From positions 32,743,969-32,807,968 of the forward strand of contig OX463778.1 of the NCBI GenBank assembly GCA_949825025.1: DNA of 64,000 bases, read 5' to 3'. This DNA is from Siphlonurus alternatus. Lineage: Eukaryota; Arthropoda; Insecta; Ephemeroptera; Siphlonuridae. Shown here piece by piece: positions 24,601-39,207 of this stretch (position 1 is the stretch's first letter; every line of letters begins with the position of its first letter). The position numbers and the translations under genes were made by a program. Below the pieces are notes generated by a model. That model saw only the letters and a program-made list of their open reading frames with translations. It made no database searches and was not told where the DNA came from.

Positions 24601-25115
24601 CAGCCTATTGTATTGTTACTATTGTTAAAATACAATGAATGTATTATCAATAAGCTGATCAAATGAAATGTATACATATGCATGAAATGAAATGTATGTC
24701 AGAAATTATAAGTGTAAAATAAACACACAAAATATTGTTCTCTTTAAAATTACATGTAAAATGCAATAAAAAGCAACAATCAAGTTTATGTTTCTAGCAT
24801 GCAATGTGTATGAATATAATATAAGTAAATAATACACTATATATTTTTATAATTATATCATAAAAATAACAATTGAACATAAAAAAAAATACTTCTTACC
24901 CTATTCATGAATGAAAAATAGTAGTACGATGTTCCCATAATATATTTTATACATAATTTATTCTTAAAATATATATTATACATGTATAAAATAATATTTG
25001 GGTGCGGAGAATATTGAAAATAATTGGCTTTAATAAAACAATAGATTATTAATCATTAACAATATTTACATATAAATTCTATAAATAAAAATTATAATTT
25101 ATATACATTTAATTC

Positions 25116-25254
25116 AAATGTATACATTCTCCTCGCCTCTGAAAAGTATCCTTCTGCAGTCTTGTTAATCACCATGTTCCGTAAGGATAACACAGGGCAC
25201 GGTGATTAACAAGGCTGCAGAAGGAAACTTTTCAGAGGCGAGGAGTGTACATTT
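25116..25254. mobile_element. Inverted-repeat element (hairpin MITE)
   Basis: The left arm carries CTCCTCGCCTCTGAAAAGT, CCTTCTGCAG and CTTGTTAATCACC; the right arm carries the reverse complements with few mismatches. The loop is 25174-25200. A degenerate relative lies at 1855-1922. Confidence 0.8.
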
Positions 25255-28027
25255 TTTTGTAATTTATAAAAATACTACAATCATTACATCATCTTTATAT
25301 AATTATTTTAGTCAATATTCTTTTTTTTTTTCCAAACAAAGAGACATAAACATGCAGCAGGAGAAAAACGTGACTCGTTCTCGTCACATTCTCGCTAATG
25401 TACAAGTGGGCGTTGTTATATAATATATACCGTATATACATCAACAAGCAGGATAGCCGACAGACATACATAGACCGTACATAAACGTACCGGCGCCTGT
25501 GAAATGATTACCTTTCATGATATTTGTTGACATTGCAACGACTGTCAATGTCAAAGTGACGTCATTTCGAGCCTCAAACTATACTCACAATTTATAATAT
25601 ATATGGTCAAGAACATATGTGCTAAAAAAATAATAGCCCTATGGGTGATAATACAGAAACATTATGAGATCATATATGACAGTTGCCTCTCTTTATATAA
25701 TATATATTTTTTTTTTATAATACATCAAGGCCTTTGACCATTTAAGTCCATTGAAATTAATTTGCAAGATGATGTCATTGTATAATATAATATTATGTAT
25801 ACATAAGAGTAGTAATTCATAGTAGTATAGTATATAGTAAATTACAGTAAATTTTAATGAACACTTAAATAAAACACCAAAATATAAGAGCAACCCTTTG
25901 TTCTTATAGTGAGTGTTTATAAAGTTAAATCTAAATTTATTATACTCTTTTTGAACCTTTTGAAGTCATGTTTAAATCTTCTTTTTTTATATATAAGTTA
26001 GGTATGCCATTCAAGTTGACAGTGGGTTGTTGAGTTAAGATTTTATTCAAGCTAATATTTAATTTTGTAAAAAAAAAAAACTCTGTGACTGAAGAATGAG
26101 GTAAAAAAAAAAATAGCAGTGATGAATAGACGAAACTTGCTGAATAATTTTAAAATTACGTTCCATAATATATGCCATTGAGAAAGCATAATATCAATGT
26201 ACTTCCTTTGTACGGTAAGTAAATTTAAATACATCGTAAATTATATCCATAGTTATATTTGCATATCGCTAAATTTATATCTACACTGTCATGAACAACA
26301 ATGCTAAATTATATCAAGTAAATAAAATTAAAATGAGGTATGAATATCATTATAAAGGTAAAATGTAAATTTATTACTTGTTAAATCAAAATCAACAAAT
26401 AAAATGTTAAACTAATGATACTAAAACAGAATAATATTTATCTACTACCTCAAAGTAATGTAATTTATATAATATTATGTTAGTAAAAAAAAAAAAAAAA
26501 TAATAATAATAATAAATAAAAAAAAAATGAAAAAAATAATGAAAATCAACTAACTCGGAATTTTAAAACATAAATTAATATTAATATAAAATTAATAATT
26601 TAAATACATGCAAATTAAAAAGAGCAATTTGTTTTAATGTTTAATTTTAAGACTTTAAAGTGCATTGAAAACCTGGAAATCATCTATTCTATCACACCGA
26701 ACAACAATTTAAAATTTGTAATCAATATCAAATACGTGATATGGAACTTCCTTCTAATTTATGATGTTATATACTTCTCTAAAAATTAAATTTTTCATGA
26801 ATGTAATATCCCAAATATTAATTAACTGTTAAAATCACACAAAAAATATCTATGTTACGCAGCCACCTCTTAATTCGTGGCTCGTTCATTATTTTACTAA
26901 ATCTTCGAAGCTTAATAATTCATTATTCAGTCTCCACATGGAAAAGAAGGTACTCCCTCCTGGTCGCCGCCGATCCGCTACACTGGAGCAAGAAATTGCC
27001 TCAATCCGAGTTACCCGATATATCGTTCGCCAGAAGCAGAAAACATTTAATAGCATTACTAGATTTGAAAGCTGATAACTTTGGCAAGTTTTTTTTATTT
27101 GTTTAATGGAGCAAGATAAGCATGAGAATAGTTTTATAAATTTTTAGAAATGTCTAATTTATTTTTATTGTTTAAATATAACACGCTGTCTAGGCACTCA
27201 AGACTATATAAGATAATAAACTAATTTTGTTACTACCCAATTTTAAAAATAATATTAAATAATATAAAAATATTTTAATCATATTTAAACTTTAAAGGCA
27301 AATTTTAGATGTAAATTGTATCATAAAAATTTAATTAACGAAAGCATAACAGGATAACATTTATATTAAATTTGACTTGTACATTGTGATGTATATTATG
27401 TTTGTTTGTGCCCATGAAAGAGATAATAAAATAAATAAAAATAAAAAAATGTATATATAATATAATCTTTGGTGTTCAAAGTTTTAAATGTCCATTCAGC
27501 TAAAAATTTAAGTGAATTAAACATTTCACTTGAATAATTTGCGTTATTTTATTTTTTTGCTATGGGAAAACCTACTTTTGGAATTTTGTTTACATTTCGG
27601 TGACTAATTTTGTATGTGTATTTATAGAGCGTTCTGTGATGCAAGAATTTTACTCTGAAGTTTACGATTAAAAAACAATCTGATGATGCAATAAACAAAA
27701 AGGCTTTATTGACTTTAAAAACAAATGAAACTTCAAATTATTTTCATACATCTGGAAACAGTATATTAATTACATTTTTAGGAAAAATTGCACAAATTAT
27801 ACATGAGCTAAACGAGACTGAGGAATGTTCTTATTTGCAACAGCATTCCATCATTTTAGCAATAAATAATTACGCAATTGACAATGTAGGAAATTTACCA
27901 ACCACCACTTCATTGAAATATTTTGCAATGGAAACAAAATTCCACTGTATTCACGCGCGTTGCATACAACGATGGACAGTACTGTTTGCTTTCCGCACTG
28001 TCACAATATTATTTAAATAATTTTAAA

Positions 28028-28030
<3 letters not shown>

Positions 28031-28100
<70 letters not shown>
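28031..28100. repeat. (AG)n microsatellite
   Basis: About 35 uninterrupted AG dinucleotides. Confidence 0.98.
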
Positions 28101-28101
<1 letters not shown>

Positions 28102-29879
28102 AATTTTAATCCCACCATTTCTTTGATCGAAAATGTACTAAATTTTTATCGATACGTTTACGTCACAACAAACCTCTGTTTATGTATTTTTATCACTTAC
28201 CACAACCACACAATTTCTATTAAATTTTGATATAATCTCTAAACTTCAATTCGTGCTAAGAATATATTATATTTCCAACCGTTTCCAATTCTCAAACTTG
28301 TTTATTTAATTTTTTAATACTTATTTTTTTTTTTTCAATATTAGCGGTCAAATCTTTATTGAAATGTGATCTAGGCACTTAAATGGTGTATGCAAGTAAA
28401 GGGAGTGAGTGGTTCATCAAATATGGATGGTTTTTGTGACTACGGTCCATCCTGTGGTGAATGTGGTGGCGATGAAAGACACAAGCAGCAGCAGTGAGAG
28501 CGGAGAACGAGTGGGATGCTGGTGCTACGAGTGACGCGAGGTCTAAATTGAGGCAGCGGTGGCCAATGCAGCAGCAGCAGCAGCAGCTAGCCAGCAGAAT
28601 AAAGTACTTCTTCATCTTATAGAGTCAACTTCCCTACTTTATGACCTCTGACCTTTACGTAGTATTATTCAATCAATGTCAACTCGCGATCTGATAGAAT
28701 CAATCTTGACCATTTAACTGTAACACTTTTATAAATTGAAACAATGTATTATAAATGATTTTAAATTTATTTAATATCATACATATATAGTATTTCAATG
28801 TGGAATCTTTGGTATAAAAAAATTAGTAGGTAGTGCGATTAAATCTTGATATAATACAAAAATTTATTTTTCTAAAGCAAGCTCATAACAGTATTTATTA
28901 TTTATGACTCATGGAAACTATATAGGGATTGCCAAAGCATCCCACTATACTGTTAACATTGACCATTTTTCATTACCTTCATGGTTAAAATGACGCATAC
29001 TAGAATTTAAAAAGCCGCTGTGCAAACTCTCGCACCTGCTGACTATAATATGAATTTATTTGTCTTTGTTTAAGATGAACGCATCACTTGAAAGTTTGAA
29101 TGATTTAGCGAGGCTCATTCTGTTGGGAACCAGATACGTTCCATGTCATGTGTTCTCCATTATCGTACTGATGTTCGTATTAGCAGCTAGGATCCCGTGA
29201 TGTCAGCACTAATATGTGGCTGTGTTGTAAACAACACAGAGAAAAAACAACAATATTATGCAATGAAATCATTTCATTTCAAGAGCTAAAAATCAGCAAC
29301 ATGAGCAACATTATAATTATATAGGATGATCATACTAGATTGGATATTAACTTATAAATTAACAATATAATATATCAGATTTATAGACGCAACATCAACG
29401 AAATTATTTTATAAATCGATATTTTTTGTTTAACTATATATTTCAAGCAAAATAACGATAAGTTTTTAAATTATTGATGATCGACATTGTTATATACATT
29501 GCATATATGATGTGGTTCATAATTTATAATTACAGAGTAAACTATGTAGTGTAAATATCATATGACAGATAAAAGTTATTTTAGCACTTTAACATGAACA
29601 AATTCAATACTATATATTATTCACATAGGGAAGAAGAAAGTTTCAACAGTTTGTACCTCGTGATGTATTCAGCACTAAAATGAACCAGAGTAAAATTACT
29701 TCAAGGAAGTCATCATAGTAAAACCCTGTGTGTAACATCTTCGTTACTTTCAACATTATTTCTGCATGTGGTGTCGTTTCTAAAATTAAATCCTATCTTA
29801 ACTCTCTATATGGTGTTGGTTGGGTCTCTATTATATGGTTTATTGGTGCTTTTTTTTCCTCTTTCTTGCGGTTGCTCAA

Positions 29880-30280
29880 AAAGATAACACAGACAAGGAG
29901 CAGCAGCACCAGCAAGAAAGACTTATCTTCTTATTTTGGTGCTCGCGCGTGTGGTGATGGTATTACAACAAGATTTACGATCCCGACTCTCCTCTTAGCA
30001 GCAGCAGGGCGTGAGTGCCACATCATGCGAGGGAGGAGGAGCGAGACCTCGCACTGTCGTGGCGCCCACAGTCTCTTCTCCGCGGCGCCTCCAAGCATCC
30101 TCAGGCGCCTCCCCAGAACCCGGTAGTCCCGGTAGTACAACAGACTGGGTGCCTCCGCACCGCCTGTGCCAACCCAGAGTGGAAGAACATGGACGTACCT
30201 GACATCAAGAGTGCCGGTGGGATGTCGTCTGGTGCTCACTGTGACGTCACTCGCGGAGGTGGTGCCCAAATGAAATAATT
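29880..30280. other. GC-rich island inside the long intron
   Basis: Composition is strikingly richer in C and G than its surroundings. Starting after the acceptor-like TTAGCAGCAGCAG at about 30008, one + frame stays open for 64 codons with Ser/Pro-rich content (SSPRRLQASSGASPEPGSPG). It contains TGACGTCA at 30242. It may be an alternative exon, a distal promoter or an enhancer; nothing decides. Confidence 0.35.
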
Positions 30281-32870
30281 ACTTCCGGCGTACTTGTCGT
30301 TAGTTCTAGAGATAACATTGTACTTTGAAATTACTGAATTGTTTAAATAATTTAGCTTTATTTTTAGCAAAATTTAAAAAGAAAAGTGAAGAAATGAAGA
30401 AATTACTGTCGAAACATCAATGTAGTGTCTCGATTATATGTATGTTGTAAGTGTAAACGATTTATTATTTTAAAATATTAATATATAATATTATGCCCCT
30501 TGAATCAAGATTTTTACATTCATCTGCATTTCACTGAGCAGTATTGTCTTTTGATATTTTCACTAAAATATAGAAATTCTCGACTTCTGCATTAGCATTA
30601 TAATGTAAAAAGCAAAATTCCGGCAAAGAAGTTCAAACGATAGCAAGAAAAGGTGCCTTTTAAATATAATAGAAGAACTACGGTTAAACTAAATAATATT
30701 CTGGAATTTTTATTGGCTTTATTGCATATCCAATTCGTTTAGTAAAGACGGCAAGCTTTCTCCTTGTAGTTATCAAAACCGACCTGAGTGTTCAGCAAAC
30801 CTTGAACCTGATGAAACCAGAACTATATATTTCTCTCATTCAAAGAATTTCAAAGCACCTCCTACGCCGGTATAAGCCAATTTGCTAAATAAAAAATATA
30901 TTGGTGCTAATATTGAACCGCCTTTGAACAAAAATATCGACTCGTCTGTAAAATAAATTGCATTTTTGACATTAATAATAGAATAATTATATTTTAAATG
31001 CAATTAGCTTATAATTTGTATGTATTTTATTCTCATTGATTTAAATTTATAATACCATACTTTTATTTTATTTTTTCTTTCAAATGATTCTCAAATTGGT
31101 AATACAACATCTTTTTAATGTTGTTGAGTGCATTTATTTGTTTATGCTTGTTACTTAGGTATAAGAAAATAATCATAAATATATTATAGTTAAAAATCTC
31201 AATATTATTTTGAACTTTATATAGGTTTAATTATATTAAAAAATAACGCATTTTTTTATTTACGTTGTTTTTGCTCAATAAAAATTGATTCTCAAATTAA
31301 TTTTTAAATGCTTATTTTAATTTAATTATTATTAATTACTGCATAGTATATTTTATTATAACTATTGTAAAGGAAAAAGAAGCACGCAAAGTTTTCGAGT
31401 TCTATTTTTGTTTCTACTCGCCCACGACGTCGTATGTTGTGTCCATTTTATTTTTTTGCTTTGGGATCGTCTGCCAAGATCTTACAAAACCATCAAAACT
31501 GGTTGAAATTTGTGTTGCTCAAAACTATTCTAGATATTTTTGTAAGAACAAAAAAATGTGCCAATTTTTAATCCTTATTGCTATTTACAAATATACAACT
31601 ATGTAAGGTTTATGGGATCAAATCGACACTGCCAATCTGAATTACAATCTATATTGTTATTTTGTGTCAGGTTGTATTTTTTATGATATAAATAAAATGT
31701 TTATAAAAACTTGACTTTGTTTATTTTACAGTCTGCCATTGGATTTTTATTGATTAATCAAATTGAACAGAATAAGGTTTCACTGTTGCTTTTCTAATTT
31801 AGGATTTGAAAATAAATTTATTTTTAAGTAAATGGGAGTATATTTGATCAGAAATCAGAATACAACATTTTGTGAACACACTGCTTTTTGTGCTAAATTT
31901 GAAATTATACAGTTTGTGAAACAAATTATTTTTTTTCTTTAGGCAATTTATTGACTAAGGTCAATTGTAGCGAGTAAAATTACAAGAAATTTCAATGATA
32001 AGTTTAATTTAATTAGTTTTATATAAAAAAGAAAAAATAAGAGTTTATAATTTAAGTCGATCGAATCATATATTCTTGGACAATCCAATTCATACATTAA
32101 CGCCCAAACTTTGAGAAGTTTATATTTTTGCTGTTAATAACTTACTGTCAAGTAAATAAATGTATAAATTTTTAGTTTGAATCGTGTAACTCAATCTTAT
32201 TGTTAGTTATACTTATAGAATTCGCTTAAAAAAAAAAACACACTTATTAGTCAAGTTATTAAGAAACAGCGGGACCATTCAATGATGCAAAAAATGTAAT
32301 TAAGCAGCTAGCTAGGGTTCTCATCCATCAGTAGAACAGCTGTTAACATGTCTAATTGACTTGCCGTTCACTTTCTCTCCAGCTCAATAACTTTCGTAAC
32401 CAACTTCCCTCCGAGTGATTAACACTTACCACCATTAATGTTACGATTTGCATAGCGCACACCATACTCCTTTTAACAAAATTTTTAATTACATGAAGCT
32501 ATGACACCACGGCTGTTCTCCTATCGCCCACCCCTTCCCCCGAATATATTACATCCACATGGGCTATATATTATATGCATCTCAGAATTTCGGATTCGCT
32601 TTACAGGTTGTGCAGCAGACAAGAGGAGGCATTTTGACTACGGTTGTAGTAATGGACACTCCATTAAAATAAAAATGTCCATTATAATGCATATATTATA
32701 TAAAATATAATTATGTTAGAGTATAGATCCTGAAGGCATTTTATTTAAATGGTGTGTATTCGCAGCATACCAGATATAATTATTGAATATAATAAATAAT
32801 AAGATTAAAATATCTCGGCGCGTACGTCCTCGCAAAGAACAATTCCATTGCATTTTAATACGTACATAAT

Positions 32871-33048
32871 GGGGGACATTCACAAAGCACTTTAACCCCC
32901 ACTTTAGCCCCGATTTTTAACCCTGGTGCTAAACATGGTGCTAAACTATGAGCTTAACATGGTTAGCCCCTGATTTAGTACCATGTTTAGCACCAGGGTT
33001 AAAAATCGGGGCTAAAGTGGGGGTTAAAGTGCTTTGTGAATGTCCCCC
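32871..33048. mobile_element. MITE family B, member 1
   Basis: Ends are GGGGGACATTCACAAAGCAC and the reverse complement GTGCTTTGTGAATGTCCCCC. Inner arms (CACTTTAGCCCC, TTAACCCTGGTGCTAAACAT) are also inverted. No coding capacity. Confidence 0.85.
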
Positions 33049-36000
33049 AATATTAACTATCGCTTTTAAACGATCGGAAACAAAGCTATCATTCATTAAG
33101 TAGCAATTCGGTAGATAGCGATAAAGTAATATATCTTGTAACTGGATTATACACTTCAAACTTATCTTGTTGTAATCTGACTTCCTGTTTCCATCCCGAT
33201 ATCAAATAACTAAAAGTCTGACGTATAAAAGTATAGCAATGTTGATGCTGATATTTAGATTTTACGTTTTTTAGGAAAATATAATATGAGTCTACTGATA
33301 ACAACCAATCAGCGAGTACACTGGAGTGCAGAGAAAATACAATTATCTATGACCCTTTTTGTCTGGATTACATAATATATTATATAAGATGTTGCATGAT
33401 CTGCAATGACTACATACGTTTTTGTCATTGTATTTCCGTATCGATGGTTTTCTGCAGTCAAACATAACATAACATAACATGCACCAGAGGCATAAATAAA
33501 TATTCCTATACCGTGAAGCTCGCCATGTTATATATCACAAAAAACACTTCTTGTCTTTAAATTATTTATTATATGAAGGAGGCTACACACACACCTGTAG
33601 GTACAAGAAACAATAGTATAGCTGGTAAGATACATAAGTGCATAATAGAATTTACCTGGGATAGTGTCAAAAAGTTTTCAAATAATAATTATTATTATTT
33701 ATAATTTTTATAATTATTGATAATCTTAGATGAAGAATTATTCTTCATCTACTTCGTCGTCATCCCGTCTATGCGGTCAATTACATCAATAATGCGTTTT
33801 AATTATAATAATTATCAGGGGGACAAGTAAATTTTTATGGACTAATATCAGTGTATTTCCAGAATAGAGAGCTATTTCTACAAAAAGATATTTTGTTAAA
33901 ATAATAACACAGTTTTTGAAGTACATCCATTTACATTAAAAAGGTATTAAGTTACATTGCAGCAAGGTGTTTGTGGTTTGAAACGTGACACTCTGAGATA
34001 CGATGACTTGACGTTCACAGGTGACAACTGCTACACATCGTTCTAAAACCAGTTATATACACCACATGAAAATAAGGTTAAATTTATTGCAAATACGAAT
34101 AGGAACATGAACCTTACAAACACGTATTCATGATTGGATTTAGAACAGTAAATTTTGCTTGTCTGAATGTAGTACTCATGCAGGAATGCATGAAATTACA
34201 GCACCCTTCAGATAATATCTCTAACGTAGCTGTCAGCCAGATTAGCTGCCAGGCAAGCTATAAAATTACATCTTTAGATCATGTTCTACATCAACTAAAA
34301 GAATTCGTTTTTTACTATCATAATTTTTTTTTCACATTCAATTACATCAAAAGGTAAGTTTTTTGTAGACATAGTTATAAATTAAAAAGGTAATGTAATA
34401 AGATATTACAAGTTTGTCTAATTATATTATTAATTAAAAAATAATAGGGTCAATGCACTGTAATTTATAGAGAATTTTTGTAATATTATAATTCTTAATT
34501 TATGACCAAGATTTAAAATGGCACAAAATGTTTATACATAAAAATTAAGCAAAAAATTTAATAGATATATATTGCAAAGTTTTTTTATGCTTTAATATCA
34601 GAGATTTTTTCTATAAATTAAAGTTCATATCAAAGATTGAAAATTTGAAATAAAATACAATAATATTTCTATCAAAAATAAAATCAATACACATTTCTTT
34701 AATAATTGCCAATGGCGTCATAAAGTTAGTGTGAACCTAGTGGTAACTGCTGGAACTACGTGCGTCTGGCGAGGATTGCTGTATATGATTAACATTGTAA
34801 AATCATGTAAATGCTCTGTCAGCAGCCACAACATAATTTTACAGAAATGACAACACCATAATTAGTTGTCAAATACTTTTGGACAAATATAAAAAAATAT
34901 TTCAACTTCGTAAGTGATTTCTTTCCTAAAAATTTGATAATTTTTGTGATTCTCCCCATGCTATATAGGTATTGCCGTATCCTCGATGCAAAGAGCAAAA
35001 TTTTCAGACGTCAGCGCCATCTCTTGGTCCTTTATGTCCTCTATATAGCAAGAAATTTTTATTTTTACACCTTTATATAATGAAGCATTTGAAGACAATT
35101 ATATCTTGGGTTGTTATCCCTGGTAGTGATCTATCACTTCACAAAGTATAGAATTACAGCCATCAAAGCCTGAATAAATAAAGTGAGAATACAAACTTTC
35201 TCATCTCTTTTGTAACGAAAGCTAATAAATTTAGTTATTTAAGATGAATTATACCCATCTTTGTACACATTTTACTTATAAGTAAAGACTTCTTAGGTTA
35301 TATATTTTATTTGCTTTTAACATAAGACTTTAAGTGTTATATTCCATGAGGCCATTTTTAGCACTTAAGCTTGTAGTATCTATACCCCCCACACGATCTC
35401 ATGTGAACAGTTTATTTTTGACTTTTGACTTCATTTCCTTGAAACACCTAAAAGCTCTTGGAGCATTATATACGTATAGTACATGCAGTCTTCTATTGAC
35501 TAACACATGTTTTTTAAATCAATTTAAAAAGACAAGCATAAAAAATGTTTTAAAATATTTTACCTTAAGAAAAGAATTTTTAAATATAAAAAAAAGGAGT
35601 TCGAACACAAAATCTTTTTTGAAGTCTCAAGCTAAATGGATATCCGAGTGATTATACATAATGATGAAAGAAAATTACCTTTTTATGTCTAATAAGATTT
35701 TAATCAAAAAATTCATAACAGCTAATAAAGTCATTGACCATTCAGTTCTTAAAAATATTTCTCTTCAAAAGAGCAACGAATATATTATTATTTTTAATAT
35801 TAAAAAAACAGCGTCTCCACTATCTCTCCTTACTTGGGATAACAACCGTAGCAAAAAGGACTAATGCTATAGCTACCGGTTTAAAAGTCTCTGTGTATCA
35901 GGTGTGTGTTTCTATCTTATAAGGTGGTTATATACCTGACTAGCCAGTCATGTGTTCTTCCTTATTTTTTGTTGTTAGAAGTACAAACCTCGACACAGAA

Positions 36001-36832
36001 GAAATTAATTCTATCTATAATGTTATACCATAGTCATCAAAGTTTGGCAGTCCATTATATGTAGTATTATGATTACTATAATTCAAACATTATATAATAT
36101 TACATCGTCATCGTCTATGTGGCGTCCGAGACTTTTAAATGAAAGTTAAAGTTTTTTTTTCTCTCTTGATTATTTATAGTTTATACATTTAGCAGCTGTG
36201 AGAATAAATGTGTTTTTTTTTTAGTCCTAAGATATACATTACTTACTTAATATTATATAGGTCAGTGAATTTTATCTTAAAATGTATATTTTTGGTGTTA
36301 AGTTTTTACAATTCAGAAAAAAAGCATAATTTAAATACAAAATTAAAAGTTTGTATCTGCTAAAACAAACAAATAAACTTAATAAAATTATAATGAATGC
36401 CACTTAATTTTACTAAGAATTAATCAGAAATTCTATTATAATGAATAAAACATATCATGTATTTGTATAAAATTACACAGTGAATAAAAAATTAAAATTG
36501 TTCACTTTAAAATAATGCTTCCAACATACATTGCAGTCAAATCATTTTAATTTTCAAGTTTTAAATATCAAGCTTAATACTAATTAATAATGTATGCAAA
36601 GTCTTTAATTTTTATTTATAATATGAACGTTTGCAGAGAGAGGCATACAAAAAAGAGTCTTTAAAAAAATAAAAATTAAATTTGAGTTAGAAGCTCAAGA
36701 CATTAAATTTATGGCCGAAAGGAATTTCTCCATTGTGCGCCTGATCGCATGTTTTTGATTCGTAATCTTCGTGAACCAAGAAATTCAGATTCGAACTTTA
36801 GTAGCCTTGGCCCTGACAGACGCCTACAACAG

Positions 36833-36886
36833 CTGTCAATGACATCTTGTGACAGAGGTGACTCGATGAAGAAATGCAACGCAACG
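36833..36886 (+). CDS. Doubtful 18-codon exon
   Basis: After CTACAACAG an open stretch reads LSMTSCDRGDSMKKCNAT and ends at GTGAGA. Phase 0 at both ends would fit the intron it lies in. The same frame is open upstream for about 40 more codons. The polypyrimidine tract is weak and no homology is recognised. Confidence 0.2.
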
Positions 36887-37641
36887 GTGAGAAATGAAAA
36901 ATGTTAATGCAGCTATATTTCTAATTGTTTTCTCAAATAGGCAAGTATAGAGACTATATGACAGGTATTTTTAGATAAATTGTTATGAAAGAATGATTAA
37001 TGATATCAAGACTGCGACAAATACAAGGTTATGCTGTAATCCTATGGCAACAAACTAATATATAGATTTATAGACACTTAATATCCTGCGAAGATTATGC
37101 TGCAAGAAATCGATCAAGAATCAATAAGTTATTTTTGGTGATTCACTAAATTTTTTAATTACTAAACCTTAAAAGCATAAAAAGTTACTGAATTGCTGAG
37201 TCTTTAACATGCAAGCCTAATCAATGCATGGTAAATAAGAGTATGAAATTTGCAAATTAAGAATAATATCAGCATAAAATCAAATTTAAGAGAAAAGAAT
37301 TGACTCGTATTTATAGTCATGCTATAAAAAATCAAAGCAACAAATTTGATAAATTTTTAATTTAAAGTAAATGAAAACTATTATTTTAATTCCTTCGATC
37401 AATACACTTCACCACTGTCGGAAAACTAAGAAAATGTAACTACTGATAACCTCACTTACCATCTATATTATTAAATTACACATAAAAAGCAAGCGGGGGA
37501 TAAGGATACACATCCCGTATCCTACATATTTTTCCCACTCAAATTCTGGTATCAACTCTGGCAAGTCAAACCCAAATCGTTGTCTACCCCATGTACCCCT
37601 GGTGCTCATCCCCATGTTGTGACGTTCACGTGGTGTTTCAG

Positions 37642-37764
37642 AGCCGCGACTGGGTGCAGCTGAAGGTCCTCGAGACCGACCCGGCGCTGACGCAGCTCGG
37701 AGCCAGCCTCGACCAAGCCCTGGAGCTCCAGCGCGCGCACGATGAGGTGCTCGTGCAGCTACAG
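37642..37764 (+). CDS. CCDC141: Exon: CCDC141 N-terminal helix
   Basis: The acceptor is GGTGTTTCAG and the donor GTATAA, 41 codons, phase 0 both ends. It encodes SRDWVQLKVLETDPALTQLG and LELQRAHDEVLVQLQ, parallel to KWVQLQLAESQPNLLEIG and LLHDHELLLAKL of CCDC141. It can accept either the 21625 or the 17432 donor. Confidence 0.9.
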
Positions 37765-39203
37765 GTATAACAATCACTGTCACGTTCTCCTCGCGTCCCT
37801 TGCGAAGTTTCTTGTTAAATCGTTGACGGCGTCATAGGCATGAACTTTAATAGTTTTTCATAAATATTCAACATTAGAAAACAAAAAGTAAGCAATGTTC
37901 TTTTGGTTTCTAAAAATAAAGTGAATGTTAAAGGTGTCAATTTACAGAGGAGATAATTCGTTTTCGATGCAAATGGCTTATTTTAAATTTAAGTAATAAT
38001 TATGTTTATGACATTTGAAATAAGAAAAATTGTGTTTTTTTAAAAATAATGTGATCACTTCAGTTGTGCCACTTTAAGATCGATAGTAGTTAGTCGTTTT
38101 GGCACTCTTACAGCCCTTGTAGCTGTTGAAACCTGTACCATTATAATATATTTATGATCTATTTGTGCCTGTAACTCAATTATTCAAGGACGAAAAATGT
38201 GAAAATAATCCGGGTCATGTCAGCATTAACTATCAATTATTATCATGACCATCTGTCTCGGTAATATCGCCATGTAAAACCGAATTAATCAATTATCTAA
38301 TTGTCATATACCCCCGTCCAAAATAATAAAATGTCATAATAATCAATTACCCCTCGTAATTTTCTTAATTTTCTCTACAAACACCATATGTATACGTACA
38401 CAAAGATTTTTCTTAAGACTTTTGCCAGACTTACCTGAGGAGGCAATCGCACTTCTCAAAACGTAAAACTGGACGCGAGCCAGTAGCTTAATTTGCTTAA
38501 CGACGTAATTCGCAGAAATGTGGAGTCAAATTAAAAAAATCAACTACGCAAGAGTGCATGATTTAAAATAAAAGTTTAAAATAATACATATATATTACGT
38601 TCATTTTTTTTCAAGCTTTTTCATATTTATTTTATATTTAAAAAAATACTGTATCATATGAGAAAATAAGCTTATTGTTAGTATATTTAGAAATAATTAG
38701 TTGTTGTTTTTATTTCTCCAATTCACATTCAAAACAGTTAAGTAAGTATAAAAGATTATGTGGAACTTTAAATTGTATAATCTGAAAATTAATTTCAGTA
38801 CACTCATGACCATTATCAAATAATGAAAATATGAAAGCGATAAAAAATGTTTCAAAATTATACAAAATAACAAATTAGGTAAATTACATTATTATAGTGA
38901 AAAATAAATCATGAGAAGTTCCTACAACTTAGCAGGGAGATAGTTTAGCACACCCATGCGAGCTGATGTAACCACGAAAATGCGGCCTAACCAGTCTTGT
39001 TTGCGGTCTTGCGGTCATAACGTCACCCGTGATTTATATTTAAGTATGCAGTACCGTCGTGCATGTACATTAACCTGCAAACAAAACAAGATCTTATCTG
39101 AGAGGTCAAGAAAGTTTTTTTTTTTTTTTTTAGTCAGACCACTAAAAAAGTCAAGCAATGCAGCGTAAATTACCTCTATACATTTTTTATTACATATTTA
39201 AAC

Positions 39204-39207
<4 letters not shown>

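Larger units (their letters stand above)
21626..37641. other. 16 kb first intron of block 2
   Basis: Very AT-rich. It contains an inverted-repeat element (25116-25254), a GA microsatellite (28031-28100), a GC-rich island (about 29880-30280), a MITE (32871-33048) and a possible small exon at 36833-36886. No gene was recognised; the longer frames at 27709-28020 and 35334-35651 resemble nothing I know. Confidence 0.7.

Noticed and set aside
27709..28020. 103-codon + strand frame before the GA repeat
   Set aside because: No family recognised and composition like the surrounding intron; possibly decayed transposon sequence, not supportable.
28560..28600. CAG repeat as poly-Gln or poly-Cys coding
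   Set aside because: Short run of five or six units in a region without a supported exon.
35590..35605. tRNA B-box-like GTTCGAAC
   Set aside because: No matching A box, stems or anticodon loop around it.
35334..35651. 105-codon + strand frame
   Set aside because: AT-rich, no recognisable domain, no splice or promoter context.
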